This document shows positions 53,411-60,715 of a stretch of DNA of 64,000 nt, in pieces; within the stretch, counting starts at the first letter, position 1, and each line of letters opens with the position of its first letter. Origin of the DNA: Oscillospiraceae bacterium (GTDB lineage: Bacteria; Bacillota; Clostridia; UMGS1810); NCBI GenBank assembly GCA_015069015.1, contig SVJK01000001.1, positions 21,846-85,845 on the forward strand. Direction: 5' to 3'. The notes under the pieces are model-generated. The model had not been told where the DNA came from, made no database searches, and saw only the letters and a list, made by a program, of their open reading frames with translations. Position numbers and translations under genes: made by a program.

Positions 53411-54694
53411 TCAATAAGATTCATTGATAATATTTATCCCATCAATTCTGACATCAAAGTATGGCGCACTACGGTATTCACATTCGTGAAAATAACCATT
53501 TGCGATAACTTCCGTATCAGGTACATAATTAGAGTCTATGTCAATATCTGCCATGTAGGAATCAAGAGTTCTTCCGTCTACGGTAAATGTGCTTGTATCA
53601 AATACCGGTATGGAACCATCCATAAGACCACTCTTAACCTGTTTAAGCTTTTTTTCTGTTCCGGCAGCTGCAACATTTTTGTTTACATTAGAAAGTTTAA
53701 CAGAACCATCTTTTATTCCGCCACACCAGTCATAGGGGATTTTTTTGCCCGCCTGAGCAGCTTTGATTGCAAATTCATAGTAAGGTGTCCAGTCGATTTC
53801 GGAAGAAACGATGAATGTGTTGGGGCAAGCTGACGCTGTGCTTCCGTTGTAGGAAACATTGGGAACACCTGCATTTTCACAAGCTGTGGGAACACCCATG
53901 GAATCGGCATACTGACTGATGAGTACACAGCCAGATTCAATAAGCTCTATTGCTGCTTCTTTTTCTTTAGCTTCGTCATACCAGCTTCCTGTATGAGTTA
54001 CATCCATTGTAGCTGTGGGGCAGATTGAGCGTGCACCAAGGAAAAAGGCAGTATAGTCAGAGATAACCTCTGCGTATGAATATGCACCTACATAACCGAT
54101 TTTTGCCTGATCTGCCGTGATTTTTCCTGATTCAATCATTTCGTTAAGCTTCATTCCTGCCGCAACACCCGTGAGATATCTGCCTTCATAGATTGAAGCA
54201 TATGCATTGTGAAAGTTGGGAAGTTTTGCCGTATGCGCCATTGTACCCGATGAGTGGCAGAACTCTACATCACGGAATTCCTTTGCTGCTTTAAGAATGT
54301 AGGGCTCATGGCCGTAGCTGTTGGCAAATACTATATCACAGCCCTGATCAGCAAGGTCAGCTGCCGCTTCATAGCATTCGATACTTTCAGGAATGTTTGT
54401 TTTGAAGACTACCTGACTATCTGAAAGTCCGAGAATTTTCTGAACTTCCAGTGCGGCATCCATAAAGTTTTTATCATAGGTTGAGTTCTCATCGTTAACA
54501 AAAATAAAACCGACTTTAAATACTTTATCTTTTTTCACTTCCTCAGGTTGTCTTTTTGTCTTTTCTTTCTTTTCCGTCTTGCTTTGTGAATATGATAATT
54601 TCTTTTCCTCTCTGTCATCTTTCTTGTCATCTGAGCAGGAAACAAAAGTAAATATCAGCATAAAAGTAATGAAAACCGCTAAAAACCTTTTCAT
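53411..54694 (-). CDS. BMP-family substrate-binding lipoprotein, paralogue
   Basis: A 427-residue lipoprotein with lipobox TFVSC (Cys20) and the same BMP domain as the gene at 52066, with long identical runs (NFMDA-LEVQKILGLSDSQVV). It differs by a 35-residue Lys/Glu-rich linker after the lipobox and scattered changes: HTGSW for FTGSW and ISDYTA for MSGYTS. These lie near the ligand-facing region, so ligand preference may differ. CGGAGGTTT precedes ATG 54694. Confidence 0.88.
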   Translation of the reverse strand: MKRFLAVFITFMLIFTFVSCSDDKKDDREEKKLSYSQSKTEKKEKTKRQPEEVKKDKVFKVGFIFVNDENSTYDKNFMDAALEVQKILGLSDSQVVFKTNIPESIECYEAAADLADQGCDIVFANSYGHEPYILKAAKEFRDVEFCHSSGTMAHTAKLPNFHNAYASIYEGRYLTGVAAGMKLNEMIESGKITADQAKIGYVGAYSYAEVISDYTAFFLGARSICPTATMDVTHTGSWYDEAKEKEAAIELIESGCVLISQYADSMGVPTACENAGVPNVSYNGSTASACPNTFIVSSEIDWTPYYEFAIKAAQAGKKIPYDWCGGIKDGSVKLSNVNKNVAAAGTEKKLKQVKSGLMDGSIPVFDTSTFTVDGRTLDSYMADIDIDSNYVPDTEVIANGYFHECEYRSAPYFDVRIDGINIINESY

Positions 54695-54740
54695 TATTTG
54701 AAACCTCCGTCAAAATAAGCATTAAATGCTTTTTAAAAAC

Positions 54741-55886
54741 TTACCAATATTTTTTCCAGTCGGGATTAAGATATCTCATAAGAGCTTCCATATAAAAATA
54801 GTCTCCCCATATGTTACACTCGTCAATTCCAAGATTGCCTGCATAATAATATGTGGCGTGTTTTAAGAGTCCGTTTGATTTTTCATCATCTTTTGTTGTG
54901 TAGTTATCAATAAGAGATTCCATAATTTCATCAGCACTCTTTTGATAGAGGGACCTGTGTTCATCGTCAAGTGGCATACACTTTAAAGCCTCCAAAAGTC
55001 CACATACAGCAATTGATGCGGCAGATGAATCTCTTGGCTCATCACCCTCTTTGAAAGTGAGATCCCAATAGGCAACGTGGTCTTTGGGGAGATGATTAAG
55101 ATAATAATCCACGATGCTGTAATATTTTTCCATATTTTCGTCGTTTTTCATATATGAATATGTGAATGCAGGACCTGCAACACCCCATGCCTGACCTCTT
55201 GACCATGCACTTGTATCAGAAAGTCCCTGCTTTGTTCCACCACCGAGTCTTTCTCCGGTTTCCTGGTCAAAGTAGAAATTCTGAAAAGTTGAACCATCGG
55301 GACGGACAACCGTGTCCATTGTGGTATTGAAATGAGCAAATGCTTTTCTTGTGAACTCTTCATCACCAGTTTCTTTTCCTGCCCAGAAGAGAAGATGTAT
55401 GTTCATAAGGCAGTCAATGATGAGCCTGTACAAGGCTTTATCTTTGCAGTCGGCACTGCCTGCAAGTTGAATGAACTGCCCTTTTTCCCTGAAACGGTTT
55501 GCGAGAACTTTAGCCGCGGCTATGGATTTTTCGCGAAGGGTTTCATCTCCTGTTATCTTATAGCCTGCAACTGTTGAAAGAGTGAATATGAATCCGATGT
55601 CATGGTCACCCATTCCTACCATATTGTCAACTCTGTTGAAAAACGACGGAAGAAGACCTTTCAGCGTATTCAGATATTTTTCATCCTTTGTAAATTCATA
55701 GGCAAGCCAAAGCATTCCCGTCCAAAAACTCTGTGTCCATCCGCCATTATTCCCAGATTTTGAATACACCCCATCAACACTTGCGGCTGACGGAAAGCCG
55801 TCTGAAAAATCAGGGATTGCACCATCTATTTTTTTTAGGGCATCCTTAAGTGCCGATTCAAGTTTCTCACGTTTTAATTTTGACAT
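54741..55886 (-). CDS. GH88 unsaturated glucuronyl hydrolase
   Basis: A 381-residue alpha/alpha-barrel hydrolase: GGWTQSFWTGMLWLAYEF, VGMGDHDIGFIF (catalytic Asp region), TSAWSRGQAWG and DSSAASIAVCGLLE. GH88 enzymes remove the unsaturated uronic acid left at the end of fragments made by polysaccharide lyases (glycosaminoglycans, ulvan, xanthan). No signal peptide: acts on imported fragments. First gene of the importer operon, so import of lyase products by the BMP system is suggested. No lyase is present in the window. Confidence 0.88.
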   Translation of the reverse strand: MSKLKREKLESALKDALKKIDGAIPDFSDGFPSAASVDGVYSKSGNNGGWTQSFWTGMLWLAYEFTKDEKYLNTLKGLLPSFFNRVDNMVGMGDHDIGFIFTLSTVAGYKITGDETLREKSIAAAKVLANRFREKGQFIQLAGSADCKDKALYRLIIDCLMNIHLLFWAGKETGDEEFTRKAFAHFNTTMDTVVRPDGSTFQNFYFDQETGERLGGGTKQGLSDTSAWSRGQAWGVAGPAFTYSYMKNDENMEKYYSIVDYYLNHLPKDHVAYWDLTFKEGDEPRDSSAASIAVCGLLEALKCMPLDDEHRSLYQKSADEIMESLIDNYTTKDDEKSNGLLKHATYYYAGNLGIDECNIWGDYFYMEALMRYLNPDWKKYW

Positions 55887-56072
55887 CTAATTTTCCTCCA
55901 AACAAATTTATTTATTCTATAAATTAATTATACCACTAATGCTCTGTAAATTCAATACATTTTTACTTTTGTTTACATAATACTCTTTTTGATTTTTCGG
56001 TGAGCATTAATAAAAAGAGAGTGGGAAAATTGGTTAAAGTTTACATAATATTTTGTTTTGCGCAGAATTGTC

Positions 56073-56101
56073 TTTACTTAATGTTTTCCTTGTGCTATAA
56101 T
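56073..56101 (+). promoter_or_regulatory. Promoter of proC
   Basis: TTTACT (56073-56078), 17-base spacer, TATAAT (56096-56101) with extended -10 TG at 56093-56094. TTTTTAGGAGATG follows before ATG 56136. Confidence 0.65.
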
Positions 56102-56135
56102 AACCCCACGTCCAATTTTTAGGAGATGAAAAAAT

Positions 56136-56927
56136 ATGAAATCTATTGCCGTAATAGGAGCCGGAAATATGGGCGGTGCAATCATTGGAGCTATTGCATC
56201 GGATTCCGGTATTAAAAATGAAAATATATATGTGTATGACAGATTTATAAAAGATGAAATAAAAAATCTTGGTGTGAAATGCGTTTCTATGGAAGAAGCG
56301 GTTTTGGCAGACTGTATTATTCTTGCGGTAAAGCCAAATGTGATAAGCTCTGTTTGTGAAGACATAAAAAAACTTTGTAACGTGTCACAAAAAGTTGTTG
56401 TGTCAATTGCTGCAGGAGTTAAAATTTCAACCATTGAAGGATTTCTTTCATCAAAAAAGATTATAAGGGTTATGCCAAACATATGCCTCACCTCGGGAGA
56501 AGGCATGTGTGTTATGTGCAAAGACGAGGAAATTTCAGAAGATGAACTTTCTTTTGTAAAGAATATTTTTGACCTTTCAGGAAAAACAATTGTTGTAAAA
56601 GAAGAACTGATAGATGCCTGCACTGCTATCAACGGAAGCGGACCTGCATATGTTTTCATGTTTATGGAAGCAATGGCTGATGCTGCGGTAAGCCTTGGAA
56701 TTGACAGAAAAACTGCCTATGAGCTTTGCGGTCAGACGGTTCTTGGAAGTGCATCACTTATGCTAAAGTCAGGAATTCACCCGGCAGAGCTTAAAGACAA
56801 AGTTTGTTCTCCGGGCGGAACAACCATAGAAGCCGTGAAAGCCCTTGAGAATTCAGGTCTTCGAAATGCTGTTTTTTCAGCTGTTACAGCTTGTGCAAAA
56901 AAAGCAAAGGAAATGGGCAAGTCTTAA
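56136..56927 (+). CDS. proC: Pyrroline-5-carboxylate reductase
   Basis: A 263-residue ProC: AVIGAGNMGGAIIGAI (NADPH loop), ILAVKPNVISSV, VVSIAAGVKISTIEGF, RVMPNICLTSGEG and the C-terminal signature MLKSGIHPAELKDKVCSPGG. It makes L-proline from pyrroline-5-carboxylate. Complete. First gene of proC-spoIIM-xerD, with 36 bases to the next start. Confidence 0.93.
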   Translation: MKSIAVIGAGNMGGAIIGAIASDSGIKNENIYVYDRFIKDEIKNLGVKCVSMEEAVLADCIILAVKPNVISSVCEDIKKLCNVSQKVVVSIAAGVKISTIEGFLSSKKIIRVMPNICLTSGEGMCVMCKDEEISEDELSFVKNIFDLSGKTIVVKEELIDACTAINGSGPAYVFMFMEAMADAAVSLGIDRKTAYELCGQTVLGSASLMLKSGIHPAELKDKVCSPGGTTIEAVKALENSGLRNAVFSAVTACAKKAKEMGKS

Positions 56928-56963
56928 GAATAATACTCATATATTTAATATGGGTGATAATTT

Positions 56964-57557
56964 ATGAAATTTATAAATTCTTTTCTCCTGGAAAACAGAA
57001 AATTGTTTATCTCGATTTTTGTTATCTGGATATGTGCATCTGTTTCGGGAGTGATATTCGGTTCAAAACTCAACAACGAGACTTATCCCGATGTTTTCGG
57101 AATGGTTACAGACTCTTTCGCCGATTCACCGACAGTTGCAACAATGATTTTGAATCAGGCAGATTATCTCATAAAAATGTTTTTGATTGTGATAATCTCC
57201 TCCGCATGTGTGTTTTTTTCCCCATTCATATATTTTGCCGCAGTACTTGATGCCTTTTCATCCGGACTTGGAGCTGCATTGATTGTAAGAACATATAGCC
57301 TGAAAGGTTCTCTTATGAGCTTTTTTATTCATGTTTTGCCTCTCTCTGTTTCTCTCCCATTATACTTTGTAATGTTTGTTTCCGGACTTAAATTTTCCTT
57401 AAGTTCTCGCTCAACCATTATGCACCAACGGGTTTTTGAAAGAAGAAAACAATGGGCATCATACATTTGGTTTCAGTTGACAGTGTGCATATGCATCTTC
57501 ACTGTGGATGTCATTAAGGCATTTTTTTGCAAGGGGATTATTGTCTTTTTAAACTAA
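56964..57557 (+). CDS. SpoIIM-like membrane protein
   Basis: A 197-residue membrane protein with about five helices and the SpoIIM/DUF95 features FLLENRKLFISIFVIWICASVSGVIFG-type first helix and FFIHVLPLSVSLPLYFVMFVSGL. SpoIIM takes part in septal peptidoglycan remodelling for engulfment with SpoIID and SpoIIP. Adjacent xerD is the common Clostridia partner. GATAATTT-type weak site at the ATG; the residue count fits the family. Confidence 0.7.
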   Translation: MKFINSFLLENRKLFISIFVIWICASVSGVIFGSKLNNETYPDVFGMVTDSFADSPTVATMILNQADYLIKMFLIVIISSACVFFSPFIYFAAVLDAFSSGLGAALIVRTYSLKGSLMSFFIHVLPLSVSLPLYFVMFVSGLKFSLSSRSTIMHQRVFERRKQWASYIWFQLTVCICIFTVDVIKAFFCKGIIVFLN

Positions 57558-57574
57558 AGAAGAGGGTTTTGTTT

Positions 57575-58456
57575 ATGGAAAATATTGTGGTAACGGAATT
57601 TTGCCGCTATCTTAAAGAAGAAAAAAATATGTCTGAAAATACGGTTATGTCATATTACAGAGATGTAAGACTGTTCAACTCATATATAAACTCAGAAGGA
57701 TATGATGTCCTCGGAGCGGGAAAGCTTCAGATTATGGACTTTGTTGCCCATCTCCAATCTCAGGGCAAGGCAGATTCTTCACTTTCAAGATGCATTGCCT
57801 CTGTAAGAGCGCTGTATTCTTTTCTGATTAAAAACAATGCAGTAAAAACGAATCCTGCACTGGATATAAAGCTTCCTCGTCAGGTAAAAAGAATGCCTTC
57901 TGTGCTTACAAAAGCAGAAGTGGAGTCTCTTCTTGAGTGTCCGTGCATTTCAAGTCCCAGAGGCATCAGAGACAAAGCAATGCTGGAGGTTATGTATGCA
58001 ACAGGGATAAAAGTTTCAGAGCTTATTTCCCTGAAACTTGATGATGTGGATGCAGACCTTGGCTATCTTAAATGCATTCAGACAAAGAATGTGAGAATCG
58101 TCCCCATTGGCAGATGTGCAATGAATGCTCTTAAAAATTACCTGACGATAGCAAGACCTTTAATGGCAAACCCCGAAACCGTCACCCTGTTTGTAAATTG
58201 TAACGGAGATGAAATGTCAAGACAAGGGTTTTGGAAAATTGTTAAAGAATATGCAAAAAAATCCGGCATAAAACAAGACATTAATCCCCACACCCTTCGT
58301 CATTCCTTCGCAACTCATCTTCTGGAGAACGGTGCAGATCTTTTTTCCATTCAGGAGATGCTCGGACATAAGGATATTTCTTCAACTCAGGTTTATGCAA
58401 AACTTGCGCATTCGGGAATAAGAGAAGTGTATAACAAGGCACATCCGAGAGCATAG
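57575..58456 (+). CDS. xerD: Tyrosine recombinase XerD-like
   Basis: A 293-residue tyrosine recombinase of Xer length. N-terminal SAM-like core-binding domain (about 1-90; NMSENTVMSYYRDVRLFNSY), catalytic domain with HTLRHSFATHLLENGADL (His and Arg), LGHKDISSTQVY (His and nucleophile Tyr). The first catalytic Arg position reads YATGIKVSELI with Lys in place of the usual Arg, and the beta-hairpin Lys loop is one residue short (IQTKNVRIVPIG). ATG 57575 has GAGGGTT upstream. XerD resolves chromosome dimers at dif. Activity of this variant needs checking. Confidence 0.85.
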   Translation: MENIVVTEFCRYLKEEKNMSENTVMSYYRDVRLFNSYINSEGYDVLGAGKLQIMDFVAHLQSQGKADSSLSRCIASVRALYSFLIKNNAVKTNPALDIKLPRQVKRMPSVLTKAEVESLLECPCISSPRGIRDKAMLEVMYATGIKVSELISLKLDDVDADLGYLKCIQTKNVRIVPIGRCAMNALKNYLTIARPLMANPETVTLFVNCNGDEMSRQGFWKIVKEYAKKSGIKQDINPHTLRHSFATHLLENGADLFSIQEMLGHKDISSTQVYAKLAHSGIREVYNKAHPRA

Positions 58457-58596
58457 GGTTTTGTCACAGATGCAAGCATCATTTATAAAGCAATCGCCAT
58501 ATGCAGTGGAGCTTTTTGCAAATTTTCTGTCTGGAATAACAACCTGTTTTGTTAATTGGTAAATAATTAACATATAAAATTTGGTTCTTTTACCCA

Positions 58597-58625
58597 TTGA
58601 AAATAACAGAAAAAAATGGTATAAT
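58597..58625 (+). promoter_or_regulatory. Sigma-A promoter of the DUF2798-carD genes
   Basis: TTGAAA (58597-58602), 17-base spacer, TATAAT (58620-58625). Leader of about 105 bases follows before the ATG at 58738. Confidence 0.75.
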
Positions 58626-58650
58626 AATCAAAAGTATATTTAATGAAACG

Positions 58651-58715
58651 ACACATGTTGCACGTTTTGTGCGTAAATCTGATTACGGTACAAAATTGCA
58701 AACATGTGTTTTTTT
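58651..58715 (+). promoter_or_regulatory. Structured leader with terminator-like end
   Basis: Outer stem ACACATGTTGC (58651-58661) with GCAAACATGTGT (58698-58709), one bulge. It encloses two small hairpins, GCAC-GTTTT-GTGC (58660-58672) and CGTAA-ATCTGA-TTACG (58672-58687). Seven T (58709-58715) follow directly, then the ribosome site AAAGGAGA. The three-way-junction shape with a T run before the gene suggests attenuation or a riboswitch-like control. I do not recognise a known class. Confidence 0.5.
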
Positions 58716-58737
58716 ATGTGGAAAAGGAGATTTTATT

Positions 58738-59331
58738 ATGCCAAGAAATCAATTTCAGAGAATGGTTTTCGCACTTATTACAGTTGTGATTACCGTCCAT
58801 GCCTACGTATTTTTCAGTCTGTACGTTATTCATGGAAATATGTTTATGCAACTTACTGGCGAAGACAGTGTTTTAGCCGCCATCAGCAAGATGGGCGGGA
58901 TTTACGTTTTCGGAACACCTGTACCCATTTGGGCGGTTGTGATAATTGAATTTATATTAGCATATTTCTTAGAAAACATTTTAGGCTCTCCCCTGTCTTT
59001 CAGACTTGCCTGCAAAAACTTTAACCCGAAAGAAACTCACCCCGTACTCTTTGAAACTGCCATTATCTGCGCAACTGTGGGCATTATGTGTCCTGTTATG
59101 AGTTTTGTTGCCGCTTTTCTTTATTACAACTATCAGGCAGGATTCAATATGTGGTCGATTCTTGCACAGTGGCTGAAACTTATGTGCTACAACTTCCCCT
59201 TTGCGTTCTTTACACAACTTTTCTTTATTCAGCCAACTGTAAGATTTATGTTTAAACTCATATTTGCAAAAGACATAAACGCAAGAAAAACAGTTGAATG
59301 TGCACCTGAAAAGCAATCAGTAACAGTGTAA
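58738..59331 (+). CDS. DUF2798 membrane protein
   Basis: A 197-residue protein with two DUF2798-like units (RMVFALITVVITVHAYVFFS and a second copy starting near residue 90), each of two helices, giving about four to five membrane segments. Function of the family is not established. ATG 58738 is eight bases after AAGGAGA; a longer in-frame extension overlaps the structured leader and lacks a site. Overlap or short gap with the downstream CarD-like gene suggests one transcript. Confidence 0.75.
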   Translation: MPRNQFQRMVFALITVVITVHAYVFFSLYVIHGNMFMQLTGEDSVLAAISKMGGIYVFGTPVPIWAVVIIEFILAYFLENILGSPLSFRLACKNFNPKETHPVLFETAIICATVGIMCPVMSFVAAFLYYNYQAGFNMWSILAQWLKLMCYNFPFAFFTQLFFIQPTVRFMFKLIFAKDINARKTVECAPEKQSVTV

Positions 59332-59344
59332 GATGAGGTTTGAA

Positions 59345-59857
59345 ATGTTTAAAACAGATGATATAGTTACATATGGAATCAACGGAGTTTGTAAAATTGT
59401 TGGTATTGAGGAAAAAGAACTTTTGGGCGTGAAAAGGGATTATTATGTTTTAAAACCTGTCACAAATGACAAATCAACCTACTTTGTCCCTGTTGATAAC
59501 AGCAATACCACGAGCAAAATGCGAAAACTTCTGACAGAAGATGAGATAAACAATATCCTTGACTGTGCAGACAACGAAAAACTCCAATGGATCAGCAATG
59601 AAAGGGAACGCAAAGAATGCTACAAAAAAATTGTCGGTGAGGCAAATCACACAGAACTTATAAAAATGATAAAATCCATCACCTGCGAAAAGAAAAGACG
59701 CGAAAAACAGGGAAAGAAACTTTTTGCATCAGATGAAAAGTTTCTAAGAGATGCTGAAAAGATTTTGTGTGATGAATTTGAATATGTGCTGAATCTTTCA
59801 GAAAAAGAAGTTTTGGCTTATATTTTTAAAAGAGTGGGAAAAGCAACTGAGGAATAA
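59345..59857 (+). CDS. CarD-family transcriptional regulator
   Basis: A 170-residue protein with an N-terminal CarD/TRCF RNA-polymerase-interacting domain (FKTDDIVTYGINGVCKIVGI, YYVLKPVTNDKSTYFVPVDN) and a helical C-terminal part (about 70-165) with basic patches for DNA contact. CarD-like proteins bind the beta lobe of RNA polymerase and stabilise open complexes, often tuning rRNA and stress transcription. ATG 59345 has GATGAGGTTTG upstream. Lies 13 bases after the DUF2798 gene. Confidence 0.85.
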   Translation: MFKTDDIVTYGINGVCKIVGIEEKELLGVKRDYYVLKPVTNDKSTYFVPVDNSNTTSKMRKLLTEDEINNILDCADNEKLQWISNERERKECYKKIVGEANHTELIKMIKSITCEKKRREKQGKKLFASDEKFLRDAEKILCDEFEYVLNLSEKEVLAYIFKRVGKATEE

Positions 59858-59865
59858 TAATTATA

Positions 59866-59894
59866 TTGCAATTTTTGTTACAATATGATACACT
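59866..59894 (+). promoter_or_regulatory. Promoter of the structured RNA
   Basis: TTGCAA (59866-59871), 17-base spacer, TACACT (59889-59894) with extended -10 TG at 59886-59887. The expected start near 59900 coincides with the first base of the closing stem of the RNA. Confidence 0.6.
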
Positions 59895-59899
59895 ATAGT

Positions 59900-60070
59900 T
59901 GCGACATAAATCTTAATATTTGAATTATCTCATGTAAGTGTGTGTTTTTATTTTCGGTAAAAATGCATGCTCTATTTCGCATACTTAGATGAGATATGTC
60001 GAGATTTGTGTCGCAGCAACATGAGCTATGCATTTTTCGGTGCATCGGCTTATGTTGATGCACCTTTTTT
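59900..60070 (+). ncRNA. 171-nt structured RNA, possible 6S RNA
   Basis: Closing stem TGCGACATAAATCT (59900-59913) with AGATTTGTGTCGCA (60002-60015), 14 pairs, one G-U. An internal bubble (59914-59926 against 59996-60001) contains TAATAT. A second stem ATCTCAT-G-TAAGTGTGTG (59927-59944) pairs with CGCATACTTA-G-ATGAGAT (59978-59995). Apical hairpin TTTTTA / TAAAAA. Then AACATGAGC (60018-60026) can pair with GCTTATGTT (60048-60056), excluding the terminator GGTGCATC / GATGCACC (60039-60064) with T6. A long rod with a central bubble and this length fits 6S RNA, but sequence proof is lacking. Confidence 0.5.
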
Positions 60071-60208
60071 ATTTGCAATACAAAATACCGGGGGTGGATT
60101 TTTCAATACATAATGCAGATTGAAATTGTGCAGAAATTTTTGATCGGATGTGTATTCGTTACACAACAGCGCGCGCAATTTTGTCGCCAAACAAATTCAT
60201 TGATTTTT

Positions 60209-60272
60209 AAAACAGACTGCAGAAAATGCAAAGGATTAAATATCCGTAATGCATTTTGCTGCAGTCTGTTTT
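60209..60272 (+). terminator. Strong hairpin, terminator-like
   Basis: Stem AAAACAGACTGC (60209-60220) with GCAGTCTGTTTT (60261-60272), an inner AAAATGCA / TGCATTTT pairing, and a small GGAT / ATCC apex. Followed by CTTAAATAAAA. The 60071-60208 stretch before it holds no clear gene; a short TGTGTA-TTCG hairpin near 60150 is the only structure seen. Confidence 0.55.
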
Positions 60273-60299
60273 CTTAAATAAAAATATTTGAATTTGATA

Positions 60300-60715
60300 A
60301 GTATAACAGGATTGATAAACTTCAAATAAATTGGAGTTTGTCGCTCTAATGGTGATGAACAAAACACCGTAGCGAAAGGCTTCTCCTTGGAGGAGAGGCT
60401 CCGCCGTTAGGCGGTGGTGAGGTGTCTTGCTTGTAACGAGCATATATATTTTGGAAGTTTAAAATTTATGCAAAAAGTTCTGCCAACCAATCACACTGCG
60501 TGTTCTTGGGGCATCACTTACACCTCATCCACCGCTTGCGCGGTTCCCCTTCTCCTAAAGGCGAAGGCTTTCGCATGGGTGCTTATTTATAATTCAAACT
60601 CGGCAAAGGAGAGTTTGTACCATAATGTCTGCATAGCAGACATATCATGTCGCGAAGCGATATATCATGAAACCGAAGGTTCCATTTCATGCACCTTCAG
60701 GTGCATTTCATTTTA
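60300..60715. repeat. Mosaic of palindromic repeats and small hairpins
   Basis: Two related units in inverted orientation: one near 60365-60425 (CACCGTAGCGAAAGGCTTCT, then GGCGGTGGTGAGGTGT) and its inverted relative near 60520-60580 (ACACCTCATCCACCGC to TTTCGCATGGGTG). Around them: AAACTTCAA / TTGGAGTTT, CAAACTC / GAGTTTG, then an array (about 60628-60708) of hairpins GTCTGC/GCAGAC, TCGC-GAA-GCGA, AACC-GAA-GGTT, GCACC/GGTGC separated by ATATCAT- or ATTTCAT-like spacers. The array abuts the end of the MBL gene. Confidence 0.65.

Noticed and set aside
59900-60070. SRP RNA, tmRNA or RNase P RNA
   Set aside because: The conserved GGAA tetraloop region of SRP RNA, the Ala tRNA-like ends of tmRNA and the RNase P core motifs are not present.
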